A program made the position numbers and the translations under genes. The notes under the pieces are model-generated. The model searched no databases, had not been told where the DNA came from, and saw only the letters and a list, made by a program, of their open reading frames with translations. A stretch of 64,000 nucleotides of DNA from Gallionella sp. (GTDB taxonomy: Bacteria; Pseudomonadota; Gammaproteobacteria; Burkholderiales; Gallionellaceae): the NCBI GenBank assembly GCA_028714895.1, contig JAQTLM010000003.1:111763-175762 (forward strand). Reading direction: 5' to 3'. Shown here in pieces: positions 52,987-62,413 of this stretch; within the stretch, counting starts at the first letter, position 1, and each line of letters opens with the position of its first letter.

Positions 52987-54327
52987 ATGAACAATATTGA
53001 TTTTGCTATCCAGTTAACAGATGTGTCGAAAAAATTTCGACTGTACTCAAAACCTTTTGACCGACTTAAAGAAGCCCTCCACCCCCTCAAGAAAAAACTT
53101 CACGCTGAGCATTGGGCGCTACATGACATTTCACTTTCAATACGCCGAGGTGAAACTGTTGGCATCATGGGTAGAAATGGCGCTGGAAAATCTACACTTT
53201 TGCAACTTATCACCTCTGTTTTAGAACCTACTGCGGGAGAAGTTTGTGTTAATGGTCGTATATCAGCTCTCCTTGAGCTAGGAGCAGGATTTAATCCTGA
53301 ACTCACTGGCAGGGAGAATGTTATGGCACAAGCTCCTTTAATGGGGATGTTCAGGAGTGAAATGACGGCTCGTATGCCGGAAATAGAATCCTTCGCTGAC
53401 ATCGGTGAGTATATTGACCAGCCAGTAAAGACATATTCATCTGGCATGTTTGTTCGCTTGGCATTCTCAATGTCAATGTCAATTGATCCGGACATTCTAA
53501 TTATTGACGAAGCGCTTGCCGTTGGTGATGCGAGCTTTCAGGAGAAGTGTTTTTGTAGACTTAAAGAATTTAAGCAACGAGGAAAAACTTTTTTAATTGT
53601 GAGCCATGCCGCAGGAATTATTGCCGAATTATGTGATCGTGTGGTCGTAATTGAAGCTGGGAAGGTTGATTTTCTTGGGCCGCCGCGCGAAGCAATTATG
53701 CACTATGGGCGCCTCCTGTTTGGTGAAAATGGTGCGCCAGATGACACCCGTTCACTATTCGTCTATGGCACAGCAAAGGGGGCAGAGCTGCCGCAAGGCA
53801 ATATTGAACATGATTTCATTTCAACAAGAAATACGCAAGCGCAGGAATTCCATAGGGCAGGTTACAACAAAGAAGAGCGCCGATCAGGCAATAAAAAGGC
53901 GTTGATCGTTGATTTCATGATTGCGGCCGGCAATCGTTCCGATATCTGCCAACTCGAAATTGGAGAGCGAATTCAAGTTTTCATTAGAGCGCTCTATCAA
54001 CACGACGTTCATACGCCACGTGTTGCGTTAAGCATTCATACACCGACAGGCCAGCTTGTATATGGCTCTAACAACGAATTTCAGGGGTGCCAGCTGGAGA
54101 GCGCACGTGCGGGCGAAGAAAGATTCTATCGCATAGAGGTGGACAATATTTTGGCTCCGGGAAACTACTTTTTGAGCCTGTACATTGTAGAACGCTCGCT
54201 CACCAGCCTGGAGCTCGCGGATGCTCGTGAATCAGTAGTACAACTCACCGTAACCGGCGTTACCTCCTTTAATGGCATGGCAGATCTTAAAGGCACTACG
54301 ACAGAGATCCAGCCTGATTTTTCATAA
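52987..54327 (+). CDS. wzt: Polysaccharide ABC exporter ATPase with C-terminal domain (Wzt)
   Basis: 446 residues. Walker A GRNGAGKST at about 61-69, ABC signature YSSGMFVRL at about 150-158, Walker B ILIIDEAL at about 169-176. Residues ~300-446 form the Wzt_C carbohydrate-binding domain (ALSIHTPTGQLVYGSNNEF, GNYFLSLYIVE) that in other Wzt proteins recognises the finished chain terminus. This makes length control by terminal modification plausible, for example by the methyl or sulfo enzymes here. Confidence 0.9.
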   Translation: MNNIDFAIQLTDVSKKFRLYSKPFDRLKEALHPLKKKLHAEHWALHDISLSIRRGETVGIMGRNGAGKSTLLQLITSVLEPTAGEVCVNGRISALLELGAGFNPELTGRENVMAQAPLMGMFRSEMTARMPEIESFADIGEYIDQPVKTYSSGMFVRLAFSMSMSIDPDILIIDEALAVGDASFQEKCFCRLKEFKQRGKTFLIVSHAAGIIAELCDRVVVIEAGKVDFLGPPREAIMHYGRLLFGENGAPDDTRSLFVYGTAKGAELPQGNIEHDFISTRNTQAQEFHRAGYNKEERRSGNKKALIVDFMIAAGNRSDICQLEIGERIQVFIRALYQHDVHTPRVALSIHTPTGQLVYGSNNEFQGCQLESARAGEERFYRIEVDNILAPGNYFLSLYIVERSLTSLELADARESVVQLTVTGVTSFNGMADLKGTTTEIQPDFS

Positions 54328-54331
54328 AAAT

Positions 54332-55762
54332 TTACTCATAATTTGTGTGCAAATATGAGTCGATTTTATTTTTTACATTAGGTGAGCTCCAGCGTAACTC
54401 GTATGGCTCGGTTGGGCAGATGGCTAAGGCGCCCGCAAACCCAGCCGAAAAATCATTGGCGCATTTTTCAAAATACGCCTCGTCTTTAATGATTTTCTGC
54501 CACAAACTTATAGGGTCAAAATCAAATGTGCGGAAATCAGCGGGGCCAATAACGGGGTCTTCTGCGGAATCAGCGATCAATCGCAAGTAATCTTCAAATA
54601 CAAAGCGATTCTTGTCGCACACAATCAGCGTTGTCCTTTTTATTTGCCCCTCGGCATCAAGGTTCTGCGCATCAACATAAAACACATCCATTCCTGCCTG
54701 GCGCAGGTGATCCAGCATGGAAGTTAACGACAGCAAGGTCCACTTCTTTCCATTCACCCGCAAATGCCTTGTAGTATCCAAGGTGAAATCATTGACCCAG
54801 AGACAAAACCCGAATTTCTTTACCCAACCCACAACAGAGTGTTCATCGTGGAAGGCGTAAGGAGTCACCAAATGGCTAAATCCTACTTTAGCGTCATTCC
54901 GTAAAAAATTCTGCCAGCGGTCAAAAAATGTCAGATTCCGATCCGGGTGCAGCAGGTGAGACAGGCGGCGCAGATAATCCGACAGCTCTATGCTGATCCA
55001 CTCGACTTGCTCAGGTCGAACACCCATCTTTAACCGAAGATGGCAGCGGTCTATCTTGTCCATCGTGGCCCACAGGGTGGCGCCAAGTTCAGTGAAGTTT
55101 ACATGTTCATTCCGCTGCTGAAAATACAGCAGCGCAAAATAAAGCATATAATAAAACTTCTCCGGAAGGTGGCCATAATATTTTGTTTTAAGCAGGTCTT
55201 CGAGATAGTAGCTATCAATAAATCGCTCATACGCCTCTTTGCCAAGAAAAAGGCTGTGAAGTCCGCTATGGCTCTTACCCACGTTGCCATAAAGAGTACA
55301 GGCAATCGCCTCGCCATCAGAGTCTGCCCATTCTTGCTCAGTCGGTTTACAGAAAATGTTAACAAACTCACTTAACAAATAGATGGTGTTGTCCGCTATA
55401 ACATAACGGTTGCGTGAAGGCAGATTGGCGCAGAAAAAAGCCATGTCCCAAATCCGAGGTTGCGGAATATCGGCGCCTATAACAAGAACGACTGCATCTA
55501 CCAGTGTGGCTTGTGCTGTGAGCTGCGCTATGACTGTTTCGTTGTTTTTTTGCCCATGGGGGGTACGTATAACGGCAAGGAAGTCCCCTTTTTCCATAAT
55601 GTCGGGAGCATTCTGATCCGTCACCAGCACCCATCCCGCGCCCAGAGAGCAGCCCGCTGCACGCAAAGCGTTGGCCACCTCGCCACTTTCGCAGCCACAC
55701 CCTATTGCCAATGCAATACCTTGTTGTGGCGTTGGAATAACACCCTTACCAAGTTGATCCAT
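54332..55762 (-). CDS. Unrecognised 476-residue protein
   Basis: No family recognised. From MDQLGKGVIPTPQQ it has an N-terminal nucleotide-binding-like alternation (ALAIGCGCESGEVANALRA, about 18-36), an AVVLVIGADI strand, a long helical middle (KFYYMLYFALLYFQQRNEHV) and a C-terminal half with FGFCLWVNDFTLDTTRH and LDHLRQAGMDVFYVDAQNL. No signal peptide or membrane helix. It faces wzt tail to tail with 4 bases between. An earlier in-frame start at 55825 is possible. Confidence 0.5.
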   Translation of the reverse strand: MDQLGKGVIPTPQQGIALAIGCGCESGEVANALRAAGCSLGAGWVLVTDQNAPDIMEKGDFLAVIRTPHGQKNNETVIAQLTAQATLVDAVVLVIGADIPQPRIWDMAFFCANLPSRNRYVIADNTIYLLSEFVNIFCKPTEQEWADSDGEAIACTLYGNVGKSHSGLHSLFLGKEAYERFIDSYYLEDLLKTKYYGHLPEKFYYMLYFALLYFQQRNEHVNFTELGATLWATMDKIDRCHLRLKMGVRPEQVEWISIELSDYLRRLSHLLHPDRNLTFFDRWQNFLRNDAKVGFSHLVTPYAFHDEHSVVGWVKKFGFCLWVNDFTLDTTRHLRVNGKKWTLLSLTSMLDHLRQAGMDVFYVDAQNLDAEGQIKRTTLIVCDKNRFVFEDYLRLIADSAEDPVIGPADFRTFDFDPISLWQKIIKDEAYFEKCANDFSAGFAGALAICPTEPYELRWSSPNVKNKIDSYLHTNYE

Positions 55763-55847
55763 GACTTTATCTATGCTTGAATTGGGGAATCTTACAGTTA
55801 ATACCGGCACTGGCTTGAGCAACACGAACGCTCATTGGCACTCTTAT

Positions 55848-55905
55848 AAAAATGGCGACAGTCCCCTGTCAAATGATCATTTGTACAAATTTTCCCATCC
55901 CTCTG
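55848..55905 (+). mobile_element. Degraded IS256-type terminal fragment
   Basis: AAATGGCGACAGTCCCCTGT and the following CAAATGATCATTTGTACAAA resemble the right end of the IS at 45584-45635 (AAGTGGCGGCAGTTTCCTGC; CAAATGACCGTTTACACAAA). About three quarters of positions agree by eye. The interior of the element is gone. Confidence 0.5.
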
Positions 55906-55988
55906 GACGGGATAAAAAACTAATCCGTTTTGTTTTTCACCAGGCTAATTTCAGCCTTTGGCCGCAGCGTTGCCTCTAACGATCTCTT

Positions 55989-56753
55989 TTAACCCGCTAA
56001 TCTCACTTTGGCCCATCCAGTCGTTGTCTGCGTCGGCGCTTGCATTTCCCCCTTGATTACATAGGCCGTCGGCATGCAGCCGTGAGGGAACGTTCGGATT
56101 ACTGCATCAGGTGGAAGTAGTTCTTTAACTGCCCTTGTCTCCCCTGGGGCGGCTTCGTGGTTAAACTGATCGAAAATCATCACCCCACCGGTTGAAAGCC
56201 GCGGCCAGAACTCACGTATACACCTAGCAACCGTGTCGTAATCACCGGCATCAAGAAAAACAAGTTTAAACTGCAAGTGCGTGTGTTCTTTAAAAAAGCC
56301 TTCTAGTTCCGTCACGACGTTAAGACGATGAAGAAGTAGATATCGTTGAAGTCCTTGCACACCAATAAGTTCACTAATGCGCTGATATGGCTCATAGTAA
56401 TTATAGCCATCCGGTATTGTTAATAACTCCTCCTGCGTGGGTTCCCGGAACCAGTCAAATCCGTGCACTTGAGTAGTCGTATGTGGTTCGTACAGCAAAG
56501 AAAGCTTGGCCAAGAACATAGATACCGCCCCACGAAACACCCCAACTTCAGCCATGTGGCCCGCGACACCAAGCGTCATCTGATAACACTGTGAGAACGA
56601 TTGAAAACGTGCCAGATCCTTTACGCTCAGGAAACACGGGAAGTGCTCGTAAAAATCCGCTGGGCTATAGCCTAGCTGTATGAATTTGGCTGCAGCAATT
56701 GGTGTCGTATTGCCTAGTGGTGTATCTTTTGTCGTCTCAAAACTAAATTCCAT
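55989..56753 (-). CDS. TylF/MycF-type O-methyltransferase
   Basis: 254 residues. HMAEVGVFRGAVSMFLAKLS (about 66-85) is the SAM loop, with KLVFLDAGDYDTVARCIREF (about 163-182) and MIFDQFNHEAAPGETRAV, typical of macrocin-type sugar O-methyltransferases that need Mg2+. Start at 56753 on family fit. It and the FkbM gene upstream (19 bases apart) likely modify sugars of the second glycan. Confidence 0.8.
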   Translation of the reverse strand: MEFSFETTKDTPLGNTTPIAAAKFIQLGYSPADFYEHFPCFLSVKDLARFQSFSQCYQMTLGVAGHMAEVGVFRGAVSMFLAKLSLLYEPHTTTQVHGFDWFREPTQEELLTIPDGYNYYEPYQRISELIGVQGLQRYLLLHRLNVVTELEGFFKEHTHLQFKLVFLDAGDYDTVARCIREFWPRLSTGGVMIFDQFNHEAAPGETRAVKELLPPDAVIRTFPHGCMPTAYVIKGEMQAPTQTTTGWAKVRLAG

Positions 56754-56772
56754 TGCTCTTCCCTTAGATTTC

Positions 56773-57933
56773 TTATGGTTGCGGAACGGCAAAAAGGACC
56801 GTTTCGTTCTCATAGATCGTGTGATGATCTAAGTAGTATTTATATGGAAGCCCCAATGAAGTGAGATAACGGGGGATTGTCTTAAAGTCATCAACGCTGT
56901 GATAAAGGCTAATGGCAAGCTTCGGATGGAAACGCAAGATGGTATTTTTCGCCCCTTTAAGTGCATTAAGTTCGGCACCCTCAATGTCCATCTTGATGAA
57001 GTCAACTCGGGGCACATTGAACTTGCTCACGATGTGATCAATGGTCGTCGTGGCACATTGTGTATCCGCAAAATCCTCTCGCAGCTTCTCGAAACTAACC
57101 CGGCTGCCTGGCCCCCAATCCACGTAATACAGAATCTGTCCTTCCTGGTGCCACACGGGATGATCGACTACTGTGATCGTGTCTGCCAATTTCGGATTGG
57201 CGGCGATATTCTTGCGCAGCACATCCAAATTGCTCGGGATGAACTCAAAAGCGAACACCCTGCCGTCCTTACCCACTTCATGTGCAAAGTACAAAGATGT
57301 TTCACCCCAACATGCCCCAGCATCTATGACAACGTCACCCTTTTCGGCCTTACAATGCACACCGTCCCGATGTAACTCGTACTGCCGTTGCAAAAAAATG
57401 TACGAACCCCCTCCGCCGGTGCAATATGCACGAATATCAAACCCCAGAGAACTCAAGTCTCGCAACTGTAGCGTGATGCCCATAAAATCAACTGGAAGTG
57501 GGGGGCCCACAACGTCGACCTGCTCGACACGTTTGATGTTATTCCAGTGTTCAGGACTACTTTGAGGTAGCTTTACCTTCCGGTGCCCCATTGCGCGAAA
57601 GGTGAACAATTTGACTAATAGCTGCTTGGAATAGTTGTCTTCAAGAAGGTTATACAAATACTCCACCCCATCAAATTTCTTGAGTTTCATCCTGTACTCA
57701 AGTGTAGGATAGAATTTCCTGACTATATCCCGCAAGATTGGGCGCAGCTTATCCCGATAAAATGCACCCAAGCTGATACGTACGCTACGAAGTGGGGCAA
57801 AGAACCTTGCCAATGCGGGGTAGCCGAAAGGTTCTGGTTCCGGCCCTCGAGACATTAAATCCCAGTTGTCCCTATAATCGTTCCCCTTGTTGGCTTTAAT
57901 TTCTCTTATTAACTCTATATTGAATTTATTCAT
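56773..57933 (-). CDS. FkbM family methyltransferase
   Basis: 386 residues. The C-terminal domain has VVIDAGACWGETSLYFAHEV (about 203-222), VFAFEFIPSNLDVLRKNIAA, and VDFIKMDIEGAELNALKGAK (about 319-338), the three FkbM blocks. The N-terminal ~190 residues are an extra region of unknown role. Probably an O-methyltransferase on a sugar hydroxyl. Confidence 0.82.
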   Translation of the reverse strand: MNKFNIELIREIKANKGNDYRDNWDLMSRGPEPEPFGYPALARFFAPLRSVRISLGAFYRDKLRPILRDIVRKFYPTLEYRMKLKKFDGVEYLYNLLEDNYSKQLLVKLFTFRAMGHRKVKLPQSSPEHWNNIKRVEQVDVVGPPLPVDFMGITLQLRDLSSLGFDIRAYCTGGGGSYIFLQRQYELHRDGVHCKAEKGDVVIDAGACWGETSLYFAHEVGKDGRVFAFEFIPSNLDVLRKNIAANPKLADTITVVDHPVWHQEGQILYYVDWGPGSRVSFEKLREDFADTQCATTTIDHIVSKFNVPRVDFIKMDIEGAELNALKGAKNTILRFHPKLAISLYHSVDDFKTIPRYLTSLGLPYKYYLDHHTIYENETVLFAVPQP

Positions 57934-58041
57934 TATTTGTCATCCAACTACGCAATTTGATTGGAACGGTTAAAGGATATGCCGACCTAGTCGCTTCAAA
58001 ACGACTATTTGCTTTTACAAGGAGCCATTAATATTTCGATT

Positions 58042-59226
58042 CTAAACAAATAATTGTTGTTTCTGCGATGGAACAACACAACTGTGCTTCTGTGTTGGCT
58101 GCTCGATAATCTGAACAATTTGGTTAATTTGTTCGTCGCTTAAGTCAGGGTATATCGGCAAGCAAAGCACTCGAGATGCAGCACTAAATGCAAACGGAAG
58201 ATTTGATCTATTCGCGGAAGGCATACTTCTATACATCGGGAACTCAGAAATTAGAGGGTAAAAGTATCTCCTCGTAAATACATTTTCCGCCCGCAGTGTC
58301 TCATATAGGTTATCCCTGCTTAGGGGATATTCTGTTTCAATCAATATCGGAAAGTATGCGAAATTTAAGGCTACCTGCCCTCTTGCATCAAGGAAGCGAA
58401 TACCACGCACTTTCTTCAATAGCTCTCTGTAAAGCTGATCGATTTCTCGGCGACGACTGATCGCTTGGTCAACATATTTAAGTTGCAGTAACCCAAAAGC
58501 CGCATTGATCTCACTCATCTTCCCATTAATGCCAGGAGCTACGACGGTGACCTCATCAACGATGCCAAAATTTTTCAGATGATCTATACGTTGTTTTGTT
58601 TTTAAGTCAGGACAAACAATTGCCCCGCCCTCGAAGGTATTGAATATTTTAGTGGCATGGAAACTTAGAACAGATAGGTCACCATGATTAAGAACACTCT
58701 CATTGTTGTATTGCACACCAAAAGCGTGTGCCGCATCGTAGATAACTTTCAAATTATAATTGTCCGCAATTTTTTGGATGCTCTCGATGTCACAAGGGTG
58801 GCCATAGCAATGCACTGGCATTATTGCTGAAGTATGCGGAGTGATTGCGGCTTCAATTTTTGATGGATCAATGTTAAATGTATCCGAATCAATATCGATA
58901 AAAACGGGTCTTATTCCATTCCAAAGTAATGAATGAGCGGTCGCTACAAATGAGTATGGAGTAGTAATCACCTCTCCCGTTATACGCAAAGATTGCAGAG
59001 CTGTTACAAGTGCCAATGTTCCATTGGTAAAGAGTGAGATATGTTCTACACCTAGGTAGTCACATAATGCTGCCTCCAGTTGGACGTGAAATGGTCCGCC
59101 ATTTGTGAGGATTTTCTTATCCCAGATTTTCTCTAGGTAAGGTATGAATTCCTCAAGAGGGGGAAGGCTCGGTTGCGTTACGTAAATCGGATCGGAAATC
59201 CCTGTTATTTTGTTTTGGTTAAGCAT
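58042..59226 (-). CDS. DegT/DnrJ/EryC1/StrS aminotransferase
   Basis: 394 residues. TNGTLALVTALQSL (about 67-80), TTPYSFVATAHSLLWNGI, DAAHAFGVQYNNES and Schiff-base K193 in SFHATKIFNTFEGG. Similar to dTDP-4-amino-4,6-dideoxyglucose-type transaminases (VioA/DesI-like), though the sugar is not fixed. Unlike the enzyme at 17331 it retains the lysine. Faces the FkbM gene with 108 bases between, both on the minus strand. Confidence 0.85.
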   Translation of the reverse strand: MLNQNKITGISDPIYVTQPSLPPLEEFIPYLEKIWDKKILTNGGPFHVQLEAALCDYLGVEHISLFTNGTLALVTALQSLRITGEVITTPYSFVATAHSLLWNGIRPVFIDIDSDTFNIDPSKIEAAITPHTSAIMPVHCYGHPCDIESIQKIADNYNLKVIYDAAHAFGVQYNNESVLNHGDLSVLSFHATKIFNTFEGGAIVCPDLKTKQRIDHLKNFGIVDEVTVVAPGINGKMSEINAAFGLLQLKYVDQAISRRREIDQLYRELLKKVRGIRFLDARGQVALNFAYFPILIETEYPLSRDNLYETLRAENVFTRRYFYPLISEFPMYRSMPSANRSNLPFAFSAASRVLCLPIYPDLSDEQINQIVQIIEQPTQKHSCVVPSQKQQLFV

Positions 59227-59437
59227 TTTTTTAAATACACCCTTCAGTAGAACTTATATCGTTGCGGATTTCCTATTTAGCTTCGATCTGAAACAATTTC
59301 TCTTGTTGGTCGTTATCTTGTCCACTTGGCATGCCTCTTAAAATGAGGCAGTCCAAATCAATTACACAGCAGTCAGGAATTAAGACTACGAAAATAACAT
59401 CGCGCCCCTTATGCAGCATGGTATGCGTGTAGCCCTC

Positions 59438-60472
59438 TCAGCTGACTGCTGAGTAAGTCCCGGGATAACCCATTGCACCTAAATCAATATTTACCGCCTT
59501 TGAAAGTTTATCATTTCCTGCCGCAAACAGATTGCCCAGTCTTTGCTGCCAGTCAGCCTGATAAGTAGCGTCAAGATCCTCAACGAAATCCGATACCACA
59601 CTTTGAGCGGCGCGATATACCAACATGCGCGTTCCATAATTCTTGTCCGCTACTGGTGATTCAGGCATCAGGAGTTTGTCTCTCCAATATGTCCTCAATT
59701 TCTCGCCATCAATCCACCCAAAATAGCTGTTACCTCGATTGTTGGGAAATTTTTCATTGAGCAACCTGACCGCCTGAAGATATTTCTTATCACTAGAGTC
59801 ATTATGCCGCTGGAGTTTCAATCCCACATCATTAATTCCGGCGAACATGCTCAGTTCCGAAAGCGACTTGTCTGCATCATTAATGATCAATTCCATCGGC
59901 AATATTTTTACGTTCTCCTTTCCAAAATGTTTACAGTAAAGCACATACAAATCGTAATAATTTAGATCTGACAGAATTGAATGAAAAAGATAGTGATAGT
60001 TGAAATCTAGGAACTCGTCAAACTGACCTGGATAGCCGCCACGCACGCATTCAAAATAATACGATCTAAATAAATCGAGTTGATTGCGTATCACAATCAG
60101 AACCTTCGTATTATCGCCCATAAGGTGCTTAAGCCTTTCCGCCTTGATTGTCACATCCACATCAAAGTGCATAGTGAACGAGAAGCTTTCAGAAGATAAG
60201 CACAATATTTTCTTCGCGGCGTCATTGCTAAATTCTTTCATATGCTCCTTAATCATCCGCTCTGCAAATGACCTATCATATGAAAGGACTTTTTCATACC
60301 GTATGCCAACCTCGCACAAAGTTGCCAATTGATCATTTATCCATCCATGTTCAGTGTCAGGGCGCCCCCACCCCAAAAACATTATTTCAGGATGTTTTGC
60401 AAAGAAATCTCTCTGCAGGCTTGTAGACATGCACTTGGGATATCCAATATGCAACAACTTCGGCTTTGTCAA
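59438..60472 (-). CDS. Sulfotransferase family protein
   Basis: 344 residues. LLHIGYPKCMSTSLQRDFF (about 5-23) is the 5'-phosphosulfate loop, and KVLIVIRNQLDLFRSYYFE (about 122-140) holds the 3'-phosphate Arg/Ser of PAPS sulfotransferases. It should move sulfate from PAPS to a sugar hydroxyl. CysC at 41610 could supply PAPS. The region 59227-59437 upstream shows only a small hairpin (about 59333-59352). Confidence 0.78.
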   Translation of the reverse strand: MTKPKLLHIGYPKCMSTSLQRDFFAKHPEIMFLGWGRPDTEHGWINDQLATLCEVGIRYEKVLSYDRSFAERMIKEHMKEFSNDAAKKILCLSSESFSFTMHFDVDVTIKAERLKHLMGDNTKVLIVIRNQLDLFRSYYFECVRGGYPGQFDEFLDFNYHYLFHSILSDLNYYDLYVLYCKHFGKENVKILPMELIINDADKSLSELSMFAGINDVGLKLQRHNDSSDKKYLQAVRLLNEKFPNNRGNSYFGWIDGEKLRTYWRDKLLMPESPVADKNYGTRMLVYRAAQSVVSDFVEDLDATYQADWQQRLGNLFAAGNDKLSKAVNIDLGAMGYPGTYSAVS

Positions 60473-60484
60473 TTTGCCCCCCCT

Positions 60485-61762
60485 TTAGTCATTGCCTTTG
60501 GCCTTCCCTTTTATGTGCCTACGCCAAAGTTGGAGTTTGGGAAACTTTGACTCAAGGAGAAAAAGCGTTCTAATTACGACGACTGGGGTTGCCCTATAGA
60601 TGATGCTGGACGTATATCGCAAAGATCGAAGAAAGGCTTTAACCCCTGCTTGGTAAATACGCTTCCAGAAATTGGCATGATAAATACGATTGAACGTAAA
60701 CGTCAGTGCGTAAACAACCATCGCAACGAGTAGATGCGCCCAAAATATCATTTTAGTCTTAATGGAAAGACTGGTCACTTCCTGCCCTTTAGCCGGAGCT
60801 GACAGGACGTATCGGGAAAATCCAATGACAGCGCGAGAAAATATTACCCAATATTTGGGTCCTAGATAGAGCGAAAAGCGACGGAAACCGTGAAGGTGAA
60901 AAAGCCAGTGCTTTTCATAGGTTCTGCCTGAGAACACACCATTATCATGAACCCTGTAAGCAGACATATATTGGTCTAAACAATAAAAGTTACCAAAAAC
61001 ACCGTAAAGCATGTTGATGGTAACTTCGCAGCTATATTCATCCTCCAGACAGGAGGGAGGATTTAGCTCAAAAACATTTCTATAGACAATACTACTAAGA
61101 TGAAATACACCAGCCATAGTTATCAAATCGTACATGCTTGCCGTATTTTGACCAAAAGCTTTAAATGGTAAAAAGTGTTCCGGCGGGCGACTTGCGTCAT
61201 CAAATACCTTCATGGTTTGATGAGCACATGCAACAAATTCTCTGTTTGCATCAAGAAATAAAACTTGCGTAGACAGTTTTTTTTCATCCGTCCAGTAATC
61301 ATCACCTTCTAATAAGGCAAAATATTCACCTCGAAGCGTTTGAAACCCTCTTATAGTATTCAGCTGCGTAGTAATGTGCCCGGCATTACTTTGGTTGAAG
61401 TAACAATTAATTATTCCAGGGTGGGCTTCTTCATATTGCCGCACTATATTTTGCGTTTGATCAGTCGATGCATCATCTATTACATTAATTTCAATACTAA
61501 AATCTCTTTCTTGCATCAAAATACTATCCAATGCTTGACTCACGTAGCGCTCATGATTAAATGTTATTAGCATGATGCTAACTTTGGGAGTGGCATCATA
61601 CCTATGACTAGAATGATCTTCCTTGGGCGCCCATCCGTTAAGCTGCTTGAGCCGCTTTCGCGTTCTTACCAAGCGGGAGATAAATGATCCTTTAGAGGGA
61701 GATTCTGGATTGTTCAGTGGAAGTTTCATACGCATGGCAGCGCGACTTCCCACAAAGTGCAT
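60485..61762 (-). CDS. Glycosyltransferase family 2
   Basis: 425 residues. PKVSIMLITFNHERYVSQAL (about 59-78), NVIDDASTDQTQNIVRQYEE and FALLEGDDYWTDEKKL are GT-A motifs. A hydrophobic stretch near 337-350 (MIFWAHLLVAMVVYA) suggests a membrane anchor. Several Met codons (61762, 61735, 61729) could be the start; I list the longest. The sulfotransferase follows 12 bases downstream. Confidence 0.82.
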   Translation of the reverse strand: MHFVGSRAAMRMKLPLNNPESPSKGSFISRLVRTRKRLKQLNGWAPKEDHSSHRYDATPKVSIMLITFNHERYVSQALDSILMQERDFSIEINVIDDASTDQTQNIVRQYEEAHPGIINCYFNQSNAGHITTQLNTIRGFQTLRGEYFALLEGDDYWTDEKKLSTQVLFLDANREFVACAHQTMKVFDDASRPPEHFLPFKAFGQNTASMYDLITMAGVFHLSSIVYRNVFELNPPSCLEDEYSCEVTINMLYGVFGNFYCLDQYMSAYRVHDNGVFSGRTYEKHWLFHLHGFRRFSLYLGPKYWVIFSRAVIGFSRYVLSAPAKGQEVTSLSIKTKMIFWAHLLVAMVVYALTFTFNRIYHANFWKRIYQAGVKAFLRSLRYTSSIIYRATPVVVIRTLFLLESKFPKLQLWRRHIKGKAKGND

Positions 61763-61824
61763 CCGATACCTGTCTGCCCGAAGCTGTTTACGTTATAAAA
61801 AAGTGGCATTCTTCCCCCTCATAT

Positions 61825-61973
61825 TTAAGGGAACCTCTATAAATCCATTTTGCGGGCGAATCGTGGCGTCGCGTGCTCACTCATTCCTCGTCTATCTATG
61901 ATATGCCTCGTCATTCGTTGCGCGGCTCCTTGCGTTTCATCCCGCAAAAGTGAATTTCTAGAGGTTCCCTTAA
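61825..61973. mobile_element. MITE with IS5-like ends
   Basis: 149 bp bounded by TTAA on both sides. Terminal repeats start GGGAACCTCTA (61829) and end TAGAGGTTCCC (61969); a second pair, TTTTGCGGG/CCCGCAAAA, lies inside. No coding sequence. The size and the TTAA pair suggest a small element moved by an IS5-like transposase that is not in the window. Confidence 0.75.
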
Positions 61974-62117
61974 GACATAGGGATAGCACAGCATTGTCGA
62001 ATCCCATCCGCTCGAAGAGCGTTCGATGAATTTTTAGCGAGTCCAGTCGTATTGTGATAAGGAATGGTTACGCGGCGATTCCAACCGCTGTAATACATCC
62101 AGATTTCGTCATGATGA

Positions 62118-62255
62118 TTATGGCACACGCAGGCATAATTCCATCATCTCGGATGTTCCAAGAGATCCAAATGGAATTATAGGTGCATCTTGCACATAAA
62201 TAACCTTGGTTGGATCTGCACCGTCAACATCAATGTTCTGGATAACTTCTGCCAT
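62118..62255 (-). CDS. Small 45-residue frame, unknown
   Basis: Starts MAEVIQNIDVDGADPTKVIY and ends LGTSEMMELCLRVP. GAAAG precedes the ATG. No family recognised. It could be a real small protein or the start of a lost gene; the region 61974-62117 before its stop holds nothing I can name. Confidence 0.3.
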   Translation of the reverse strand: MAEVIQNIDVDGADPTKVIYVQDAPIIPFGSLGTSEMMELCLRVP

Positions 62256-62297
62256 CTTTCATCTTCGCCTCTTGCTGCATAATAAACGCGGATTCTA

Positions 62298-62411
62298 TCA
62301 CACAAAGAGATTACGAATGACCTTTGCATATGGCTGATGATCTGATTTCATTTGAACTGAGGCAATAAATTCTTCCCAACTTTTTCCAAGCCATTTTTCA
62401 AAGATCCTCAT
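62298..62411 (-). CDS. Small 37-residue frame, unknown
   Basis: MRIFEKWLGKSWEEFIASVQ then MKSDHQPYAKVIRNLFV. The ATG overlaps the region just after the GT2 stop (62414), which suggests translational coupling. Basic and helical in appearance. No family recognised. Confidence 0.3.
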   Translation of the reverse strand: MRIFEKWLGKSWEEFIASVQMKSDHQPYAKVIRNLFV

Positions 62412-62413
62412 AG

